NCBI RefSeq assembly: GCF_014230145.1
Contig: NZ_JACHVC010000006.1
Location: forward strand, 434,001 to 498,000
DNA from: Pelagicoccus albus
GTDB lineage: Bacteria; Verrucomicrobiota; Verrucomicrobiia; Opitutales; Opitutaceae
Direction: 5' to 3'
DNA: 64,000 nt
A program made the position numbers and the translations under genes. Positions 17,244 through 26,296 of the stretch are shown here, in pieces. The notes beneath the pieces were generated by a model. That model saw nothing but the letters and a program-made list of their open reading frames with translations, had not been told where the DNA came from and made no database searches. The stretch's first letter is position 1. Each line of letters opens with the position of its first letter.

Positions 17244-17639
17244 CTAGGCCGCGGAACAGAGAGAGGACAATCTTGGCTCGACCGCCATTTGCGAGGTCAC
17301 GTTGAGAGCGTAGTTCCGCACGAGCCTCAGGTCCTGTGGCAAGGCTCCGTCGCCTCGCAAGACGGATTGCACCACCTGTCTGGGCACGCTTGCTTCAAGG
17401 GCCATTTTAGAAACAAGCTCCACGCAACTGCCGCAATCTTCCGACTGGGTCGCGGTGAGAAAGGCCACGAAGTAAGCGTCGGCGGGTAGGCTCTCTCGGT
17501 ATTTGGACATGGGCATGAATTTGTTGAACTTTCGAAAGCCTCTCGGGCAGCGACGCAGTAGGACCTTCAGGTACTCGGCATCATAGTTGTAGTGGCTTTC
17601 GAATTTGTTGATCCAGCTAAGTGCGATTTTGCTAAACAT
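17244..17639 (-). CDS. AhpD/carboxymuconolactone decarboxylase-like protein, possibly frameshifted at its 3' end
   Basis: A 131-residue protein with a CxxC-type region: QSEDCGSCVELVSKMALEA, followed by VVQSVLRGDGALPQDLRLVRNYALNV. This resembles the AhpD-like helical fold with a CxxC motif. In this frame it ends LSSLCSAA at 17244. Just before that point another minus-strand frame becomes coding-like and continues to a TAG at 17113-17115, reading ...WFNGAPGVLVYENGKLASAY... . The switch suggests a frameshift or sequencing error, with the true C-terminus about 43 codons further on. Function is unknown, perhaps redox or peroxide related. It is downstream of the xyloglucan-type operon but separated from it by a terminator. 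Confidence 0.6.
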   Translation of the reverse strand: MFSKIALSWINKFESHYNYDAEYLKVLLRRCPRGFRKFNKFMPMSKYRESLPADAYFVAFLTATQSEDCGSCVELVSKMALEASVPRQVVQSVLRGDGALPQDLRLVRNYALNVTSQMAVEPRLSSLCSAA

Positions 17640-17720
17640 GATTTTTCAGTGGGTTGAGATTGTTGTTCGCCCTTAAGTCGAGATAGCCCGGCTGGATGTG
17701 ATATGCGGCCGCAAAAAAAA

Positions 17721-17741
17721 GGACGACCGCTTGGGTCGTCC
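17721..17741 (-). terminator. Terminator of the xyloglucan-type operon
   Basis: A perfect 8 bp stem, ggacgacc/ggtcgtcc, with a 5-base loop. On the minus strand it is followed by a run of eight T (aaaaaaaa at 17713-17720). It lies about 40 bp past the transporter stop. Confidence 0.85.
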
Positions 17742-17777
17742 TTCGAAAAGCTTTGGTGATTGGAATCTCTGGGCGGT

Positions 17778-19286
17778 CTAAACCTCGCCGCGCATGTTTT
17801 CCAGATCCACGCGGATGCTGGCCATCTTTTCCCGTGATAGTGGGAACTTGTAGAGACAGAAGAGTGCGGCGCTCAAGAATAGAACTGGTACAGTGGAGAG
17901 TAGGAAACGTATCCAGAAAATGGCTTCAGGGGGCTGATCTCCACCCAAGTCGGAATCGAATCCGGTCGCGGCCAGAATCCAACCCGAAGCGCCCGCGCCG
18001 ATCGCGATGCCAACCTTCATGATCCACGATTGGCAGGCCGAGAAAGCCCCTTCGCGTCGCTTGCCGGTTTCCAATTCGTCGTAGTCAATTACGTCGGGAA
18101 GGATAGAGCTGTAGAGAGTCCAGAATCCCGCTCCGGTGAACGCCACGCAGCCCGTAGCGAGCAACTGCATCCATGGGTAGTTCGGATTGTAGAAGAACCA
18201 GTCGCCGATGAACGCCAGGATAGCCATAAAGAGCACGAGGCCCATGGCTCCCTTCTTACCGAGCCATTTCGAAATCATGGTGTAGAAGGGAATGCCTGCG
18301 AATCCGAAGACCATACCGGCGATGCCCATCTTGAAGTTCCACGCAGCTCCCAGTCCGAGATCTCCGGCGCAAACGTAGTAGACGGTATTGTAGTAGCCGA
18401 GGGCTCCCACCATGCTGGTACCGATTCCGTAGGCGAGAACCATGACCAAGAGGTAGCGGAATGGTTTACAGCTGAGGGCTTGGTAGATCGTTTCCAGGAT
18501 CTTGACCTTCTGCTGCTTCCGCTCGACCACCTTTTTGTAGTAGCGTTCGCGGAGGAGGAAGAACATGGAGATGGCGCTGATCACCATGATCGAGCCCAGC
18601 ATGATCGTGTAGACTTGGGCTCCGAGCAGGATGTTTTCGCCCTTGCCGTGCTGCCAGGCTTCGCTGGTGGTTACCAGCTGGTAGAGTCGGTCGGACAAGT
18701 TGTCGAAATTCGCTCCGTCCCAAATGGCGAGAGTCGTGAATTGGCCGGCGAAAAACATGGCCAGCTCCGGAGCCTTCTGGATGGCGTTGCGGACACCCAT
18801 GAGCACGGTACGCTCATTGTAGTTTGGAGTCATCTCCATGCCGAGGCTGGTATACGGCATCATGAAAGCGCTGGTGATGCAGATATACACCGCCGAGCTG
18901 AGAATCATGTAGACAAAATAGTGGTGCGACGACCAATCACGCCCGACCGCGAAGAGCAAGGGAAGGCAAACGCCAGCCAGCACACCTGCCACCAGAATGT
19001 AGGGACGACGACGTCCGAAGCGCGTACGTGTATTGTCCGAAAGCCAACCACAAACCGGGTCGGTCACGGCGTCCCATAGGCGGTTGATCATCAATACGGT
19101 ACTGACCAGTCCCGGATTGATGTGTAGGAAGATGTTGAATACCTGGAAGGCTAGGGAGTTGTAGAGCCACTGGCCCCACATGTCCAAAAACGATCCCAGT
19201 CCATAACCGATCTTCTGCGGTACCGGAACTTTGTCGGATAAATGGCTGGGCGAATCAGCGGCGTCGGTTTGTGAAGTGTTCGTCAT
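17778..19286 (-). CDS. GPH-family sugar:cation symporter (MFS_2)
   Basis: Transporter of 502 residues with about 12 membrane segments, of the glycoside-pentoside-hexuronide type related to XylP and MelB. Typical features are KIGYGLGSFLDMWGQWLYNS, NRLWDAVTDPVCGWLSDNTRTRFGRRRP (the DAxxDPxxGxxSD family block), YTSLGMEMTPNYNERT and the late YDELETGKRREGAF. It lies 38 bp after the GH3 gene and is last in the operon, before a strong terminator. With cytoplasmic GH31 and GH3 enzymes beside it, import of isoprimeverose or small xyloglucan oligosaccharides is likely. Confidence 0.9.
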   Translation of the reverse strand: MTNTSQTDAADSPSHLSDKVPVPQKIGYGLGSFLDMWGQWLYNSLAFQVFNIFLHINPGLVSTVLMINRLWDAVTDPVCGWLSDNTRTRFGRRRPYILVAGVLAGVCLPLLFAVGRDWSSHHYFVYMILSSAVYICITSAFMMPYTSLGMEMTPNYNERTVLMGVRNAIQKAPELAMFFAGQFTTLAIWDGANFDNLSDRLYQLVTTSEAWQHGKGENILLGAQVYTIMLGSIMVISAISMFFLLRERYYKKVVERKQQKVKILETIYQALSCKPFRYLLVMVLAYGIGTSMVGALGYYNTVYYVCAGDLGLGAAWNFKMGIAGMVFGFAGIPFYTMISKWLGKKGAMGLVLFMAILAFIGDWFFYNPNYPWMQLLATGCVAFTGAGFWTLYSSILPDVIDYDELETGKRREGAFSACQSWIMKVGIAIGAGASGWILAATGFDSDLGGDQPPEAIFWIRFLLSTVPVLFLSAALFCLYKFPLSREKMASIRVDLENMRGEV

Positions 19287-19324
19287 GTTTTTGGGATTTG
19301 TTGGGGGCTCTTAAAATTTTCCGA

Positions 19325-21892
19325 TCAGAGTAGCGTGATGCTTACGGCGGGACCTAGCGTTCGCGAGGAGGATCCAAGTTCAACTGTGTAGTCGCCAGAG
19401 TCCACCTTCCAGGCTGAAGAATCGACGTCCCAGTAAGCGAAGTCCTTCGCGTCCAGTGTCAATTCTACTTCAGCGGATTCTCCCGCTTGCAGGAATACCT
19501 TTTTGAAGGCTTTCAATTCCCGCGGAGGACGCGGCAAGGCTGGCTCGATGGCTCCGAGGTAAAGCTGAACCACTTCCGCTCCGGCCTGCGTTCCGGTGTT
19601 CTTGACGGTAGTCCGCAGCGTTACGCTTGATCCGACTGAGATGCTGGACTCGGACAGTTCAGGAGTCGCGATCTCGAAAGTCGTGTAGCTCAGCCCGTGC
19701 CCGAATGGGAAAAGCGGAGCGATCTGCTTTTCATCGTGCCAACGGTAGCCCACGAAGACGCCTTCCTCATAGTCGACGCGTTCCGGGCCGTAGTTGTTGA
19801 GTGCGTGAGCCGGGCTATCCTCTAGCTTGCGAGGCATGGAGAAAGGAAGTTTGCCGCAGGGATTTGCTTCGCCGAACAGAACGCGAGCCAAGGCCGCTCC
19901 TCCGTCCATGCCAGAGAACCAGTAGTGCAGCATGGTGTCGGCATCGTCTGCCCAAGGCAGGGTGATTGGCGAGCCACTTTGCGTAACGACTATAGTGTCG
20001 GGACGAGCTGCCAGCACGGCGGCGACCGCTTCGTCTTCGCCTTCCGGCAGATCCATGGAAGGTCGGTCCGCTCCCTCCGATTCATGAGCTCGGCCGAATC
20101 CGACCTTATTGCCTGAGAAGAAAATTACTGTATCCGCGTCTTTGGTACGCTTTGCCAAGTCTTCGGGAAGGATTGGTTCCAAGGCGGAAGGCAGTCTCCA
20201 ACCGAACTTCAATTCTCCGGCTTCGCTGCTCGGGGCATATTCTACCACGATGGAGTGAATGTTTCCCTCGTCCAATGAAGCCGATCCAATCAGCGTCTCG
20301 TTCGCTGGCTTGTTCCAGGCGTCGGCGATCAGTTCGCCATCGACGTAGATGCGTGCCGCTCCGACGGCCTGTAAGGAAAAATTGTATACGCCACTTTCAG
20401 GAGCCTTGAGGTCAACGGTCCAGCGACAGGAAAACTCGCCGAGCTTGAGGCCTTCGACGGGCGACTCTTCGCTCCAATCCGCGCTCAATTGGCGAGCAAA
20501 TGTACTTTTGAATACCTTACCCTGCAGCTCGCTACCTTCGAAGAACTCGATACCCCATGCCTTTTGGGCGGCACCGTGCTCGAGGTCGCTCGAGTCGATG
20601 GTTTCGATCACGTCTTCTGGCGGGTGGTTGTAGATTTCCGCGAAGGGACCGGGGATGTATTCGATTTTCGCTCCTTCTCCCAAGTAGGCTCGCAAGCCAG
20701 CAAGCGGAGTTGTTTCGAAGAGCGGCTTGCCCTCCGCGCTCCAGCCGCCTGCGACGTGCTTGGTGTCCGCGTTGGAACCGATCAGCAAAATGCGTCCCGC
20801 TTTGCTCTTATCGAGCGGCAGGATGTTTTGCTTGTTCTTGAGAAGAACCATTGCCTCGGTGGCTACTTTGCGGGCGAGGGCGTGGTGCTCTGGAGCATTG
20901 CGGACTCCGGGAGTACGTTCGAAATCGCCGAGCTTGCCGATCTTCGCCATCACGTAGAGGACGCGGCGAGTCATGTTGTCGACCACCTCGGCGGGTACTT
21001 TGCCCGCTTGGACGGCTTCGACCAAAGGAGTCTTGTAGTACTGGATCGCTTCGCCGGCGTGCATTTCCACGTCCAGTCCGCCAAGTGCTCCTGCTACGGT
21101 TTCGTGCAAACTTCCCCAGTCGCTGACCACGAAGCCCGGGAAATTCCACTCGGACTTGAGGACTTGGTTATTCAGGTAGCTGTTGTGGCTGCAGTACTCG
21201 CCGCGGAAGCGATTATAGCCATTCATTACCGTGAGGACTTCGCCTTCGACCACTGCCGTTTCGAAGGGAGCGAGGTAGATCTCACGCAAGGTTCTTTCGT
21301 CGATATAGGTGTCGACCGAGCTACGCTCGAGCTCCTGTTCGTTGCCTGCGAAATGCTTTACGCAAGCGGCCACGTTCTTGGATTGCACGCCTTTGATGTA
21401 GGCGGTGGCGAGCTGGCCGGCGAGGAACGGATCCTCGCCCATGTACTCGTAGTTGCGTCCGTTGAGCGGGGTACGCATCGGATTGACGCCCGGTCCGAGC
21501 AGAACGTCCTTTCCGCGATCGCGCGCTTCCAAGCCAAGGGTTTCGCCAAAGGTCCCTGCTAGTTCCACATCCCAGGTTGCTGCCAAAGCGCTAAGCGTCG
21601 GCAGTACGGTGGAGTGGTCGGTGGTGCAGGTGCCCGGATTGAAATTATTGCGGTCCACCTCGGGGCGTACGGTGTGCGGTCCGTCGCTGAACCAGAATTC
21701 CTCGTCCTGTCCGATCTTTGGATGGGGCGCGATCGTCATGGTGCCGCTTCCAGCCAGCAAGGTTACCTTCTCCTCGAGGCTTAGTTTAGCCAAGGCCTCG
21801 TTGGCCCGAGCGAGGGCTTTTTCGTCCACGGGTGCGACCGGAGACTTGAGGGTTATTGATTTGGGTTGAGAGGAAGAGGGCTGGGTGGCCAT
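19325..21892 (-). CDS. GH3 beta-glycosidase with inserted PA14 domain
   Basis: Family 3 glycoside hydrolase of 855 residues, probably a beta-glucosidase. The N-terminal barrel contains GPGVNPMRTPLNGRNYEYMGEDP (split for reading), VKHFAGNEQE and the nucleophile motif GFVVSDWGS with Asp near residue 257. A PA14-type insert follows at about 440-570 (TVDLKAPESGVYNFSL, IYVDGELI). The second GH3 domain and a C-terminal fibronectin-like domain complete it. No signal peptide is seen, so it acts in the cytoplasm. It lies between the alpha-xylosidase and the transporter, and would cleave glucosyl residues after xylose removal. Confidence 0.92.
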   Translation of the reverse strand: MATQPSSSQPKSITLKSPVAPVDEKALARANEALAKLSLEEKVTLLAGSGTMTIAPHPKIGQDEEFWFSDGPHTVRPEVDRNNFNPGTCTTDHSTVLPTLSALAATWDVELAGTFGETLGLEARDRGKDVLLGPGVNPMRTPLNGRNYEYMGEDPFLAGQLATAYIKGVQSKNVAACVKHFAGNEQELERSSVDTYIDERTLREIYLAPFETAVVEGEVLTVMNGYNRFRGEYCSHNSYLNNQVLKSEWNFPGFVVSDWGSLHETVAGALGGLDVEMHAGEAIQYYKTPLVEAVQAGKVPAEVVDNMTRRVLYVMAKIGKLGDFERTPGVRNAPEHHALARKVATEAMVLLKNKQNILPLDKSKAGRILLIGSNADTKHVAGGWSAEGKPLFETTPLAGLRAYLGEGAKIEYIPGPFAEIYNHPPEDVIETIDSSDLEHGAAQKAWGIEFFEGSELQGKVFKSTFARQLSADWSEESPVEGLKLGEFSCRWTVDLKAPESGVYNFSLQAVGAARIYVDGELIADAWNKPANETLIGSASLDEGNIHSIVVEYAPSSEAGELKFGWRLPSALEPILPEDLAKRTKDADTVIFFSGNKVGFGRAHESEGADRPSMDLPEGEDEAVAAVLAARPDTIVVTQSGSPITLPWADDADTMLHYWFSGMDGGAALARVLFGEANPCGKLPFSMPRKLEDSPAHALNNYGPERVDYEEGVFVGYRWHDEKQIAPLFPFGHGLSYTTFEIATPELSESSISVGSSVTLRTTVKNTGTQAGAEVVQLYLGAIEPALPRPPRELKAFKKVFLQAGESAEVELTLDAKDFAYWDVDSSAWKVDSGDYTVELGSSSRTLGPAVSITLL

Positions 21893-21990
21893 GTTGCGTG
21901 ATTCTGAGCTAAGTCAGATTTTTGGTAGTGGAGAAATTGCAGGAGCGACCCCGATTTTTGGCGAGGTCGCCCGTGTTGAGTTAATCGGTA

Positions 21991-22009
21991 TCCGTAATAC
22001 GATTACGGA
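21991..22009. promoter_or_regulatory. Perfect palindrome between GH31 and GH3 genes
   Basis: TCCGTAATACGATTACGGA has 8 bp perfect arms around a 3-base centre. The flanking bases (aatcggt before, accaatcg after) extend it imperfectly. It lies 99-117 bp upstream of the GH3 start, inside the 147 bp gap after GH31. It could be an operator for an internal promoter or an mRNA processing hairpin; no T tract follows it on the minus strand. Confidence 0.45.
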
Positions 22010-22039
22010 ACCAATCGGGTTTTTAAAAAGGTTTCAGCT

Positions 22040-24313
22040 TTAGATATCGAGTTCGAGGGAATTGGCTCCAGCAGGGATGCTGGCAGTCTCGCCGCCCACG
22101 ATTTCGAGTTTCGCATCCTTGAGTTCACCCTCGATCGAGAGGGAAACTTTACCGGCGGAACGAGTCGCGGTGATGGTTGCGGTTTCCTTGCCGTCCTTGC
22201 CAAACAAGGTGCAAGAAGCGCTGGCTCCTTCGTCGAGCTGGAAGAGCTTCAGCGTAACGCCTTCGTTGTACTTGTAGTCCGGATGGTCGTCGTGCGTTCC
22301 GATTGGGAGCAGAGTGTTGGGACGAACGTAGAGCGGCAGGGAAAGGAAGTCGTGCTTTTCCTGATACCAGCTGCCACCGTCTTTGACCTCGCCAGTCATG
22401 AGGTGAGTCCATTGACCCTTTGGTAGGTAGTAGGAGACGCTGCCGTCCTCGGTGAAGACTGGAGCAACGATCAAGGAACCGCCCAAGCAGTACTGGGCAT
22501 CGAGGGAATCGCAGGCCGGATCTTCGGGGAATTCCAACATCATGGCACGCATGGTGGGGATACCATCGCGATGGGCTTCCACAGCGGCCGCCCAAAGGTA
22601 AGGCATGATGCTGCACTTCAGTTTCGTGAAAACGCGAAGCACGTCGCAGGCTTCCTCGTCGTAAGCCCAAGGCACACGGTAACTGCTGCTGCCGTGCAAG
22701 CGGCTGTGCGATGAGAGAAGGCCAAAGGCTGCCCAGCGCTTGTAGATGCAAGACGGAGCAGTGCCTTCGAAGCCACCGATGTCGTGGCTCCAGAATCCAA
22801 ATCCGCAAAGGCTGAGCGACAATCCGCCGCGCAAGCTTTCCGCCATGGATTCGAAAGTGGACCAGCAGTCGCCACCCCAGTGAGCAGGGAAGCGTTGACC
22901 CGAAGCGTAGGCCGAGCGAGCGAAGAGAACGGCTTCGCCTTCTCCACGAACTTCCTTCACCGCGTTGAATACGCATTCGTTGTACTGGATGGTGTAGAGA
23001 TTGCGCATCTTCACCGGATCGGACCCGTCGTGATAGACGACGCCCTCAGTTGGGATACGTTCTCCGAAGTCGGTCTTCAGGGCGTCGACTCCCATTTTTA
23101 GGAGTCCCTTCAACTTGCCAGCGTACCACTCCGCGGCTTCCGGATTGGTGAAGTCGACGATCGCCATGCCCGGCTGCCAGAGGTCGGTCTGCCAGACGCT
23201 GCCGTCGGTACGCTTGATGAAGTAACCCTTTTCGGCGCCTTCCGCGAAGAGCTTGGAACGCTGGCCGATGTAGGAATTGATCCAGACGCAAATTTTCAGG
23301 CCGCGATCGTGGAAGCGCGATAGCATGCCCTCGGGATCTGGGAAGACGCGTGGATCCCACTCGAAATTACACCAATCGAACTCGCGCATCCAGAAGCAGT
23401 CGAAGTGGAAGACGTGCAAGGGCAGGTCGCGATCCCGCATCCCATCGATGAAGGTGTTGCAGGTTTCTTCGTCGTAGTTGGTGGTGAACGAAGTGGAGAG
23501 CCAGAGACCAAAAGACCAAGTCGGCGGCAAGGCGGGACGGCCTGTCAATTCGGTCAGGCGACCCAAGACATCCTTGGGGCTGGGGCCGGCGATGACGAAG
23601 TACTCGAGGCTTTCGCCCGGGATGCTGAATTGGACGCGAGAAACCTTTTCCGAGGCGACCTCGAATGACACCGGGCCAGTCTCGTTGACCAAGACGCCGT
23701 AGCCGCGATTGGTGAGATAGAAGGGAACGCTCTTGTAGGCCTGCTCGCAGCCGGTGCCGCCGTCTTTATTTACTGTTTCGACCACTTGGCCGTTTTTGAC
23801 GAAAGCTGTGAAGCGCTCGCCAAGACCGTAGACGTTTTCGCCCACCCCGAGCGCTAGCTGATCGTGCACAAAGGTTTCGCCTTCGGAGGACTGGACATAG
23901 CCCATCGCTCTCCAGCCGCTCTGGGTGAGGACCTTGCCCTCGGATTCGAAAGAGATTCCCCATCCGTCCTTGGTGCTGACTTTCGCGGTCAAGCTGCCGG
24001 AGGTGAGTGTGGTGGCTGCCTCGCCTTTTTCGATGGCTACCGGGATGTTGCCCTCCTTTTGCAGAGGAATAACTGCACCATCCTTGTTTCCACCCACGTA
24101 GTGCTCGATGCGAACACGGACCACTCCCTCCATGGGGGAATTCAAAGTCACTGTCAGCAAGGGGCCCTGCAAGGTGTCGCCGCGATGATTGATCGGCTGC
24201 GTTGGGGCATGGATGACCAAGCCATCGTTGGCTTCGGTAACGTCGTATGCCTCAGCGGGATAGTGAGCTTTAATTCCAGGTTGGTGGAGCCATTGGCCGT
24301 CGGTGAATTTCAT
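22040..24313 (-). CDS. GH31 alpha-xylosidase (YicI-like)
   Basis: Family 31 glycosidase of 757 residues from the ATG at 24313. The YicI-type catalytic signature DALKTDFGERIPTEG contains the nucleophile Asp near residue 414, and HWGGDCWSTFESM carries the acid/base Asp near residue 481. WNDEWDP-like FEWDPRVFPDP and the N-terminal KDGWGISF also fit. The length is close to that of E. coli YicI (772). Upstream in-frame codons to 24406 add sequence without family similarity, so the shorter start is preferred. No signal peptide. It would remove alpha-1,6-xylose from xyloglucan oligosaccharides; the neighbouring GH3 then acts on the glucan. Confidence 0.92.
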   Translation of the reverse strand: MKFTDGQWLHQPGIKAHYPAEAYDVTEANDGLVIHAPTQPINHRGDTLQGPLLTVTLNSPMEGVVRVRIEHYVGGNKDGAVIPLQKEGNIPVAIEKGEAATTLTSGSLTAKVSTKDGWGISFESEGKVLTQSGWRAMGYVQSSEGETFVHDQLALGVGENVYGLGERFTAFVKNGQVVETVNKDGGTGCEQAYKSVPFYLTNRGYGVLVNETGPVSFEVASEKVSRVQFSIPGESLEYFVIAGPSPKDVLGRLTELTGRPALPPTWSFGLWLSTSFTTNYDEETCNTFIDGMRDRDLPLHVFHFDCFWMREFDWCNFEWDPRVFPDPEGMLSRFHDRGLKICVWINSYIGQRSKLFAEGAEKGYFIKRTDGSVWQTDLWQPGMAIVDFTNPEAAEWYAGKLKGLLKMGVDALKTDFGERIPTEGVVYHDGSDPVKMRNLYTIQYNECVFNAVKEVRGEGEAVLFARSAYASGQRFPAHWGGDCWSTFESMAESLRGGLSLSLCGFGFWSHDIGGFEGTAPSCIYKRWAAFGLLSSHSRLHGSSSYRVPWAYDEEACDVLRVFTKLKCSIMPYLWAAAVEAHRDGIPTMRAMMLEFPEDPACDSLDAQYCLGGSLIVAPVFTEDGSVSYYLPKGQWTHLMTGEVKDGGSWYQEKHDFLSLPLYVRPNTLLPIGTHDDHPDYKYNEGVTLKLFQLDEGASASCTLFGKDGKETATITATRSAGKVSLSIEGELKDAKLEIVGGETASIPAGANSLELDI

Positions 24314-24633
24314 AGGAAGGAAGCTTTGCGAATTACTTCGGTGATTCTGAAGTTTTGAGGGTCGGCTGATTTCCGGGCTTAGGGAAGCGATGTTCCTTGG
24401 CCGCAAAATCTAACGAGGGGTCGCCGAAATTGAAGATTTAATGATAAATCACCGATTTTTGATGGTCTGCAAGTCAAAAAGCAGGCTTTGCCAAACTGAA
24501 TCTACTCAAACAATAGATTGAGGCGCTTAGCAGGGTTAGAAGCGGAAGCAATTTGAAGGGCGAGAGTTTGGGGTTGCGGTCAATCTATCCGGCCCATCGT
24601 CTCTTCGTTTAGCCGCACGGAACTTTATTTCGC
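24314..24633. promoter_or_regulatory. Intergenic region with operator-like palindrome
   Basis: This 320 bp gap separates the divergent GH31 operon and SCO gene and must hold both promoters. A clear symmetric element GATTTAATGATAAATC lies at 24435-24450, about 125 bp upstream of the GH31 start. A looser one (aatcta ... tagatt) lies near 24500-24520. The sequence is AT-richer than its surroundings. No gene is visible. Confidence 0.4.
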
Positions 24634-25242
24634 ATGAGAATCGTTATTTTAACCTTAGCCGCAGTCGCCCTTCTCGGAGTGGGGGTATATTTCATACCGC
24701 ACGAAGCAGAGCAGCCTGAAAGCGTACCTGAAGTTTTGGCCGAGTTTGGCAACGTCGCGAACTTCGAATTTCTCGACCAGGAGGGGGCCCCGTTTTCCTC
24801 CGAGCAGTTGGAGGGCAAGGTGTGGCTGGCGAATTTCGTTTTCACCTCTTGTTCGGCGGAGTGTCCTATCTTGACGGCCAAGATGATGCATGTGCGTGAA
24901 GAGCTGGGCACAGATGCCAATGTCGAATATGTGTCTTTCAGCGTCGATCCTGTCACCGATACTCCAGAGCGGCTTAAGGAATACGCTAGCGACTACGGAA
25001 GCGCGGAGGATTGGGTGCTGTTAACGGGTGACGGCGAGAAGCTCGATTCGCTGATCAAAAACAGTTTCTTGCTGCCGACCGCTAAGGACTATCATGAGCG
25101 CCGCGATATCGCCGCCACTGGGTTTATCCACAGCAACAAGCTCATCGTGGTGGACCAGAAAGGAACGGTTCGCTACGCAGTCGACGGTTTGGAAGAAGGA
25201 GCGGTGGAACGTCTTAGCACCGTCATGAAACGACTAATGTGA
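24634..25242 (+). CDS. SCO1/SenC-family copper chaperone
   Basis: Thioredoxin-fold copper protein of 202 residues, anchored by an N-terminal membrane segment (residues 1-20). The copper ligands are visible: the CxxxC motif in TSCSAECP near residue 72-77, and the distal histidine in GFIHSNKLIVVD near 169. SCO proteins deliver copper to the CuA site of cytochrome c oxidase or act as thiol-disulfide reductases. It is convergent with a second SCO gene and overlaps it by 9 bp at the 3' ends. No oxidase genes are in the window. Confidence 0.9.
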   Translation: MRIVILTLAAVALLGVGVYFIPHEAEQPESVPEVLAEFGNVANFEFLDQEGAPFSSEQLEGKVWLANFVFTSCSAECPILTAKMMHVREELGTDANVEYVSFSVDPVTDTPERLKEYASDYGSAEDWVLLTGDGEKLDSLIKNSFLLPTAKDYHERRDIAATGFIHSNKLIVVDQKGTVRYAVDGLEEGAVERLSTVMKRLM

Positions 25243-26160
25243 GGCCGCGGCCGATTTCATTTGCTCGGCCAATTCTTCCGGTGCCCAATTCTCGTCGGTG
25301 AAAATGTGAGCGATCCTACCCTCGGTATCCAGTACCACGGTGCGTAGGTTGTGCAGGTAGGAATTGTCGCGTTTGCCGAAACGAAGGCCGACGTTGGCGG
25401 CGATGCCATTGATCGGATCCATCGTTTTGCTGGTCAGCAAATCCCAATGGGCGGGATCGTAATCGAAGGCTTTGCCATATCGCTTGAGGACTTCGGGCGT
25501 GTCGTTTTCAGGATCGAAGGAAATGGTGACTAATCTCCAAGGCGCTTCGAGCACCGGCCCGTCGGCGAGGATCTCGTCCACATTTCCGAAGTTACGCATC
25601 ATCATGGGGCAGTATTCCGGAACGGGGCAGCGAGTGAAAATGAAGGATATCGCGATAACGCTGCCGCGATAGTCTGAGAGGGCAATAGGTTGGCCCTCTT
25701 CGTCCAGAAAGGCGTAGTCTGGGAGCGGATCGCCGATTTCGAGTAATTCGCCAAATGAATCACTCCGGCTGGTCACGCTTGCTCGCGGATCGCGTTTTTC
25801 ACCCGTGGGCTCGATGTCTTCGATCCAGGAGCGCTGGTTAGTTACCTTGTAGACAAAGCGGATCTGTTGTCCTGGCTCCAGCCCCACTGCGGATTGTGGA
25901 TCCGCCACGTTGAAAAGCATGATCATAGGCGGCATGTAGCCGGGCATTTCCTCGTGATCGACCATGAGCCGGTCGTTTTTATCCAACACGTTCTCCACGT
26001 AACCCTTCACGTGGAAGCTTTTTACAGCGTCCTCCTCGGAGGAGTTGGGCCCGCAGGCTGCTATCACGGTGGCGATGAAACTTAGCCCAATTATTCGGCA
26101 AAGGCGTGCCCGGATGGATAGTCGGCGGTTCGAAACGTGTGATCGGTTCAATTTGTACAA
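25234..26160 (-). CDS. Lipoprotein with CusF-like and SCO1/SenC domains
   Basis: Predicted lipoprotein of 308 residues: a basic N-terminus, a hydrophobic stretch and the lipobox ATVIAACG. Residues about 48-120 resemble a CusF-like copper-binding domain (FHVKGYVENVLD, VDHEEMPGYMPPM with Met and His residues suited to Cu(I)). The C-terminal domain is SCO-like, with FTRCPVPEYCPMM. Here the two cysteines are spaced Cx5C rather than the usual Cx3C. The histidine lies in YLHNLRTVVLD. The start is a TTG at 26160. The combination fits periplasmic copper handling or oxidase assembly, together with the convergent SCO gene. Confidence 0.85.
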   Translation of the reverse strand: MYKLNRSHVSNRRLSIRARLCRIIGLSFIATVIAACGPNSSEEDAVKSFHVKGYVENVLDKNDRLMVDHEEMPGYMPPMIMLFNVADPQSAVGLEPGQQIRFVYKVTNQRSWIEDIEPTGEKRDPRASVTSRSDSFGELLEIGDPLPDYAFLDEEGQPIALSDYRGSVIAISFIFTRCPVPEYCPMMMRNFGNVDEILADGPVLEAPWRLVTISFDPENDTPEVLKRYGKAFDYDPAHWDLLTSKTMDPINGIAANVGLRFGKRDNSYLHNLRTVVLDTEGRIAHIFTDENWAPEELAEQMKSAAASH

Positions 26161-26296
26161 TGGTTTGCGGGAGAGGGAGATTGGTGTTCTGCTTCGGGCC
26201 TAGTCAAAGAGAAAGGTGAAACCTCGACCGTGTTTTGACGGTCCGAAGCGTCTCCGCTAGACTCGCTGCTTCACTCGTTAACTCTGTGCAACGTTT

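Noticed and set aside
18030-19079. 349-codon plus-strand open frame inside the GPH transporter gene
   Set aside because: It is antisense to a clear transporter and its translation is rich in His, Glu and Asp without any domain pattern; a codon-bias shadow.
20489-21562. 357-codon plus-strand open frame inside the GH3 gene
   Set aside because: Antisense to conserved GH3 motifs including the nucleophile region; no recognisable protein features.
25234-25242. Overlap of the two SCO genes as a sign of one being false
   Set aside because: Both proteins have intact SCO motifs to near their ends; a 9 bp convergent overlap is tolerable.
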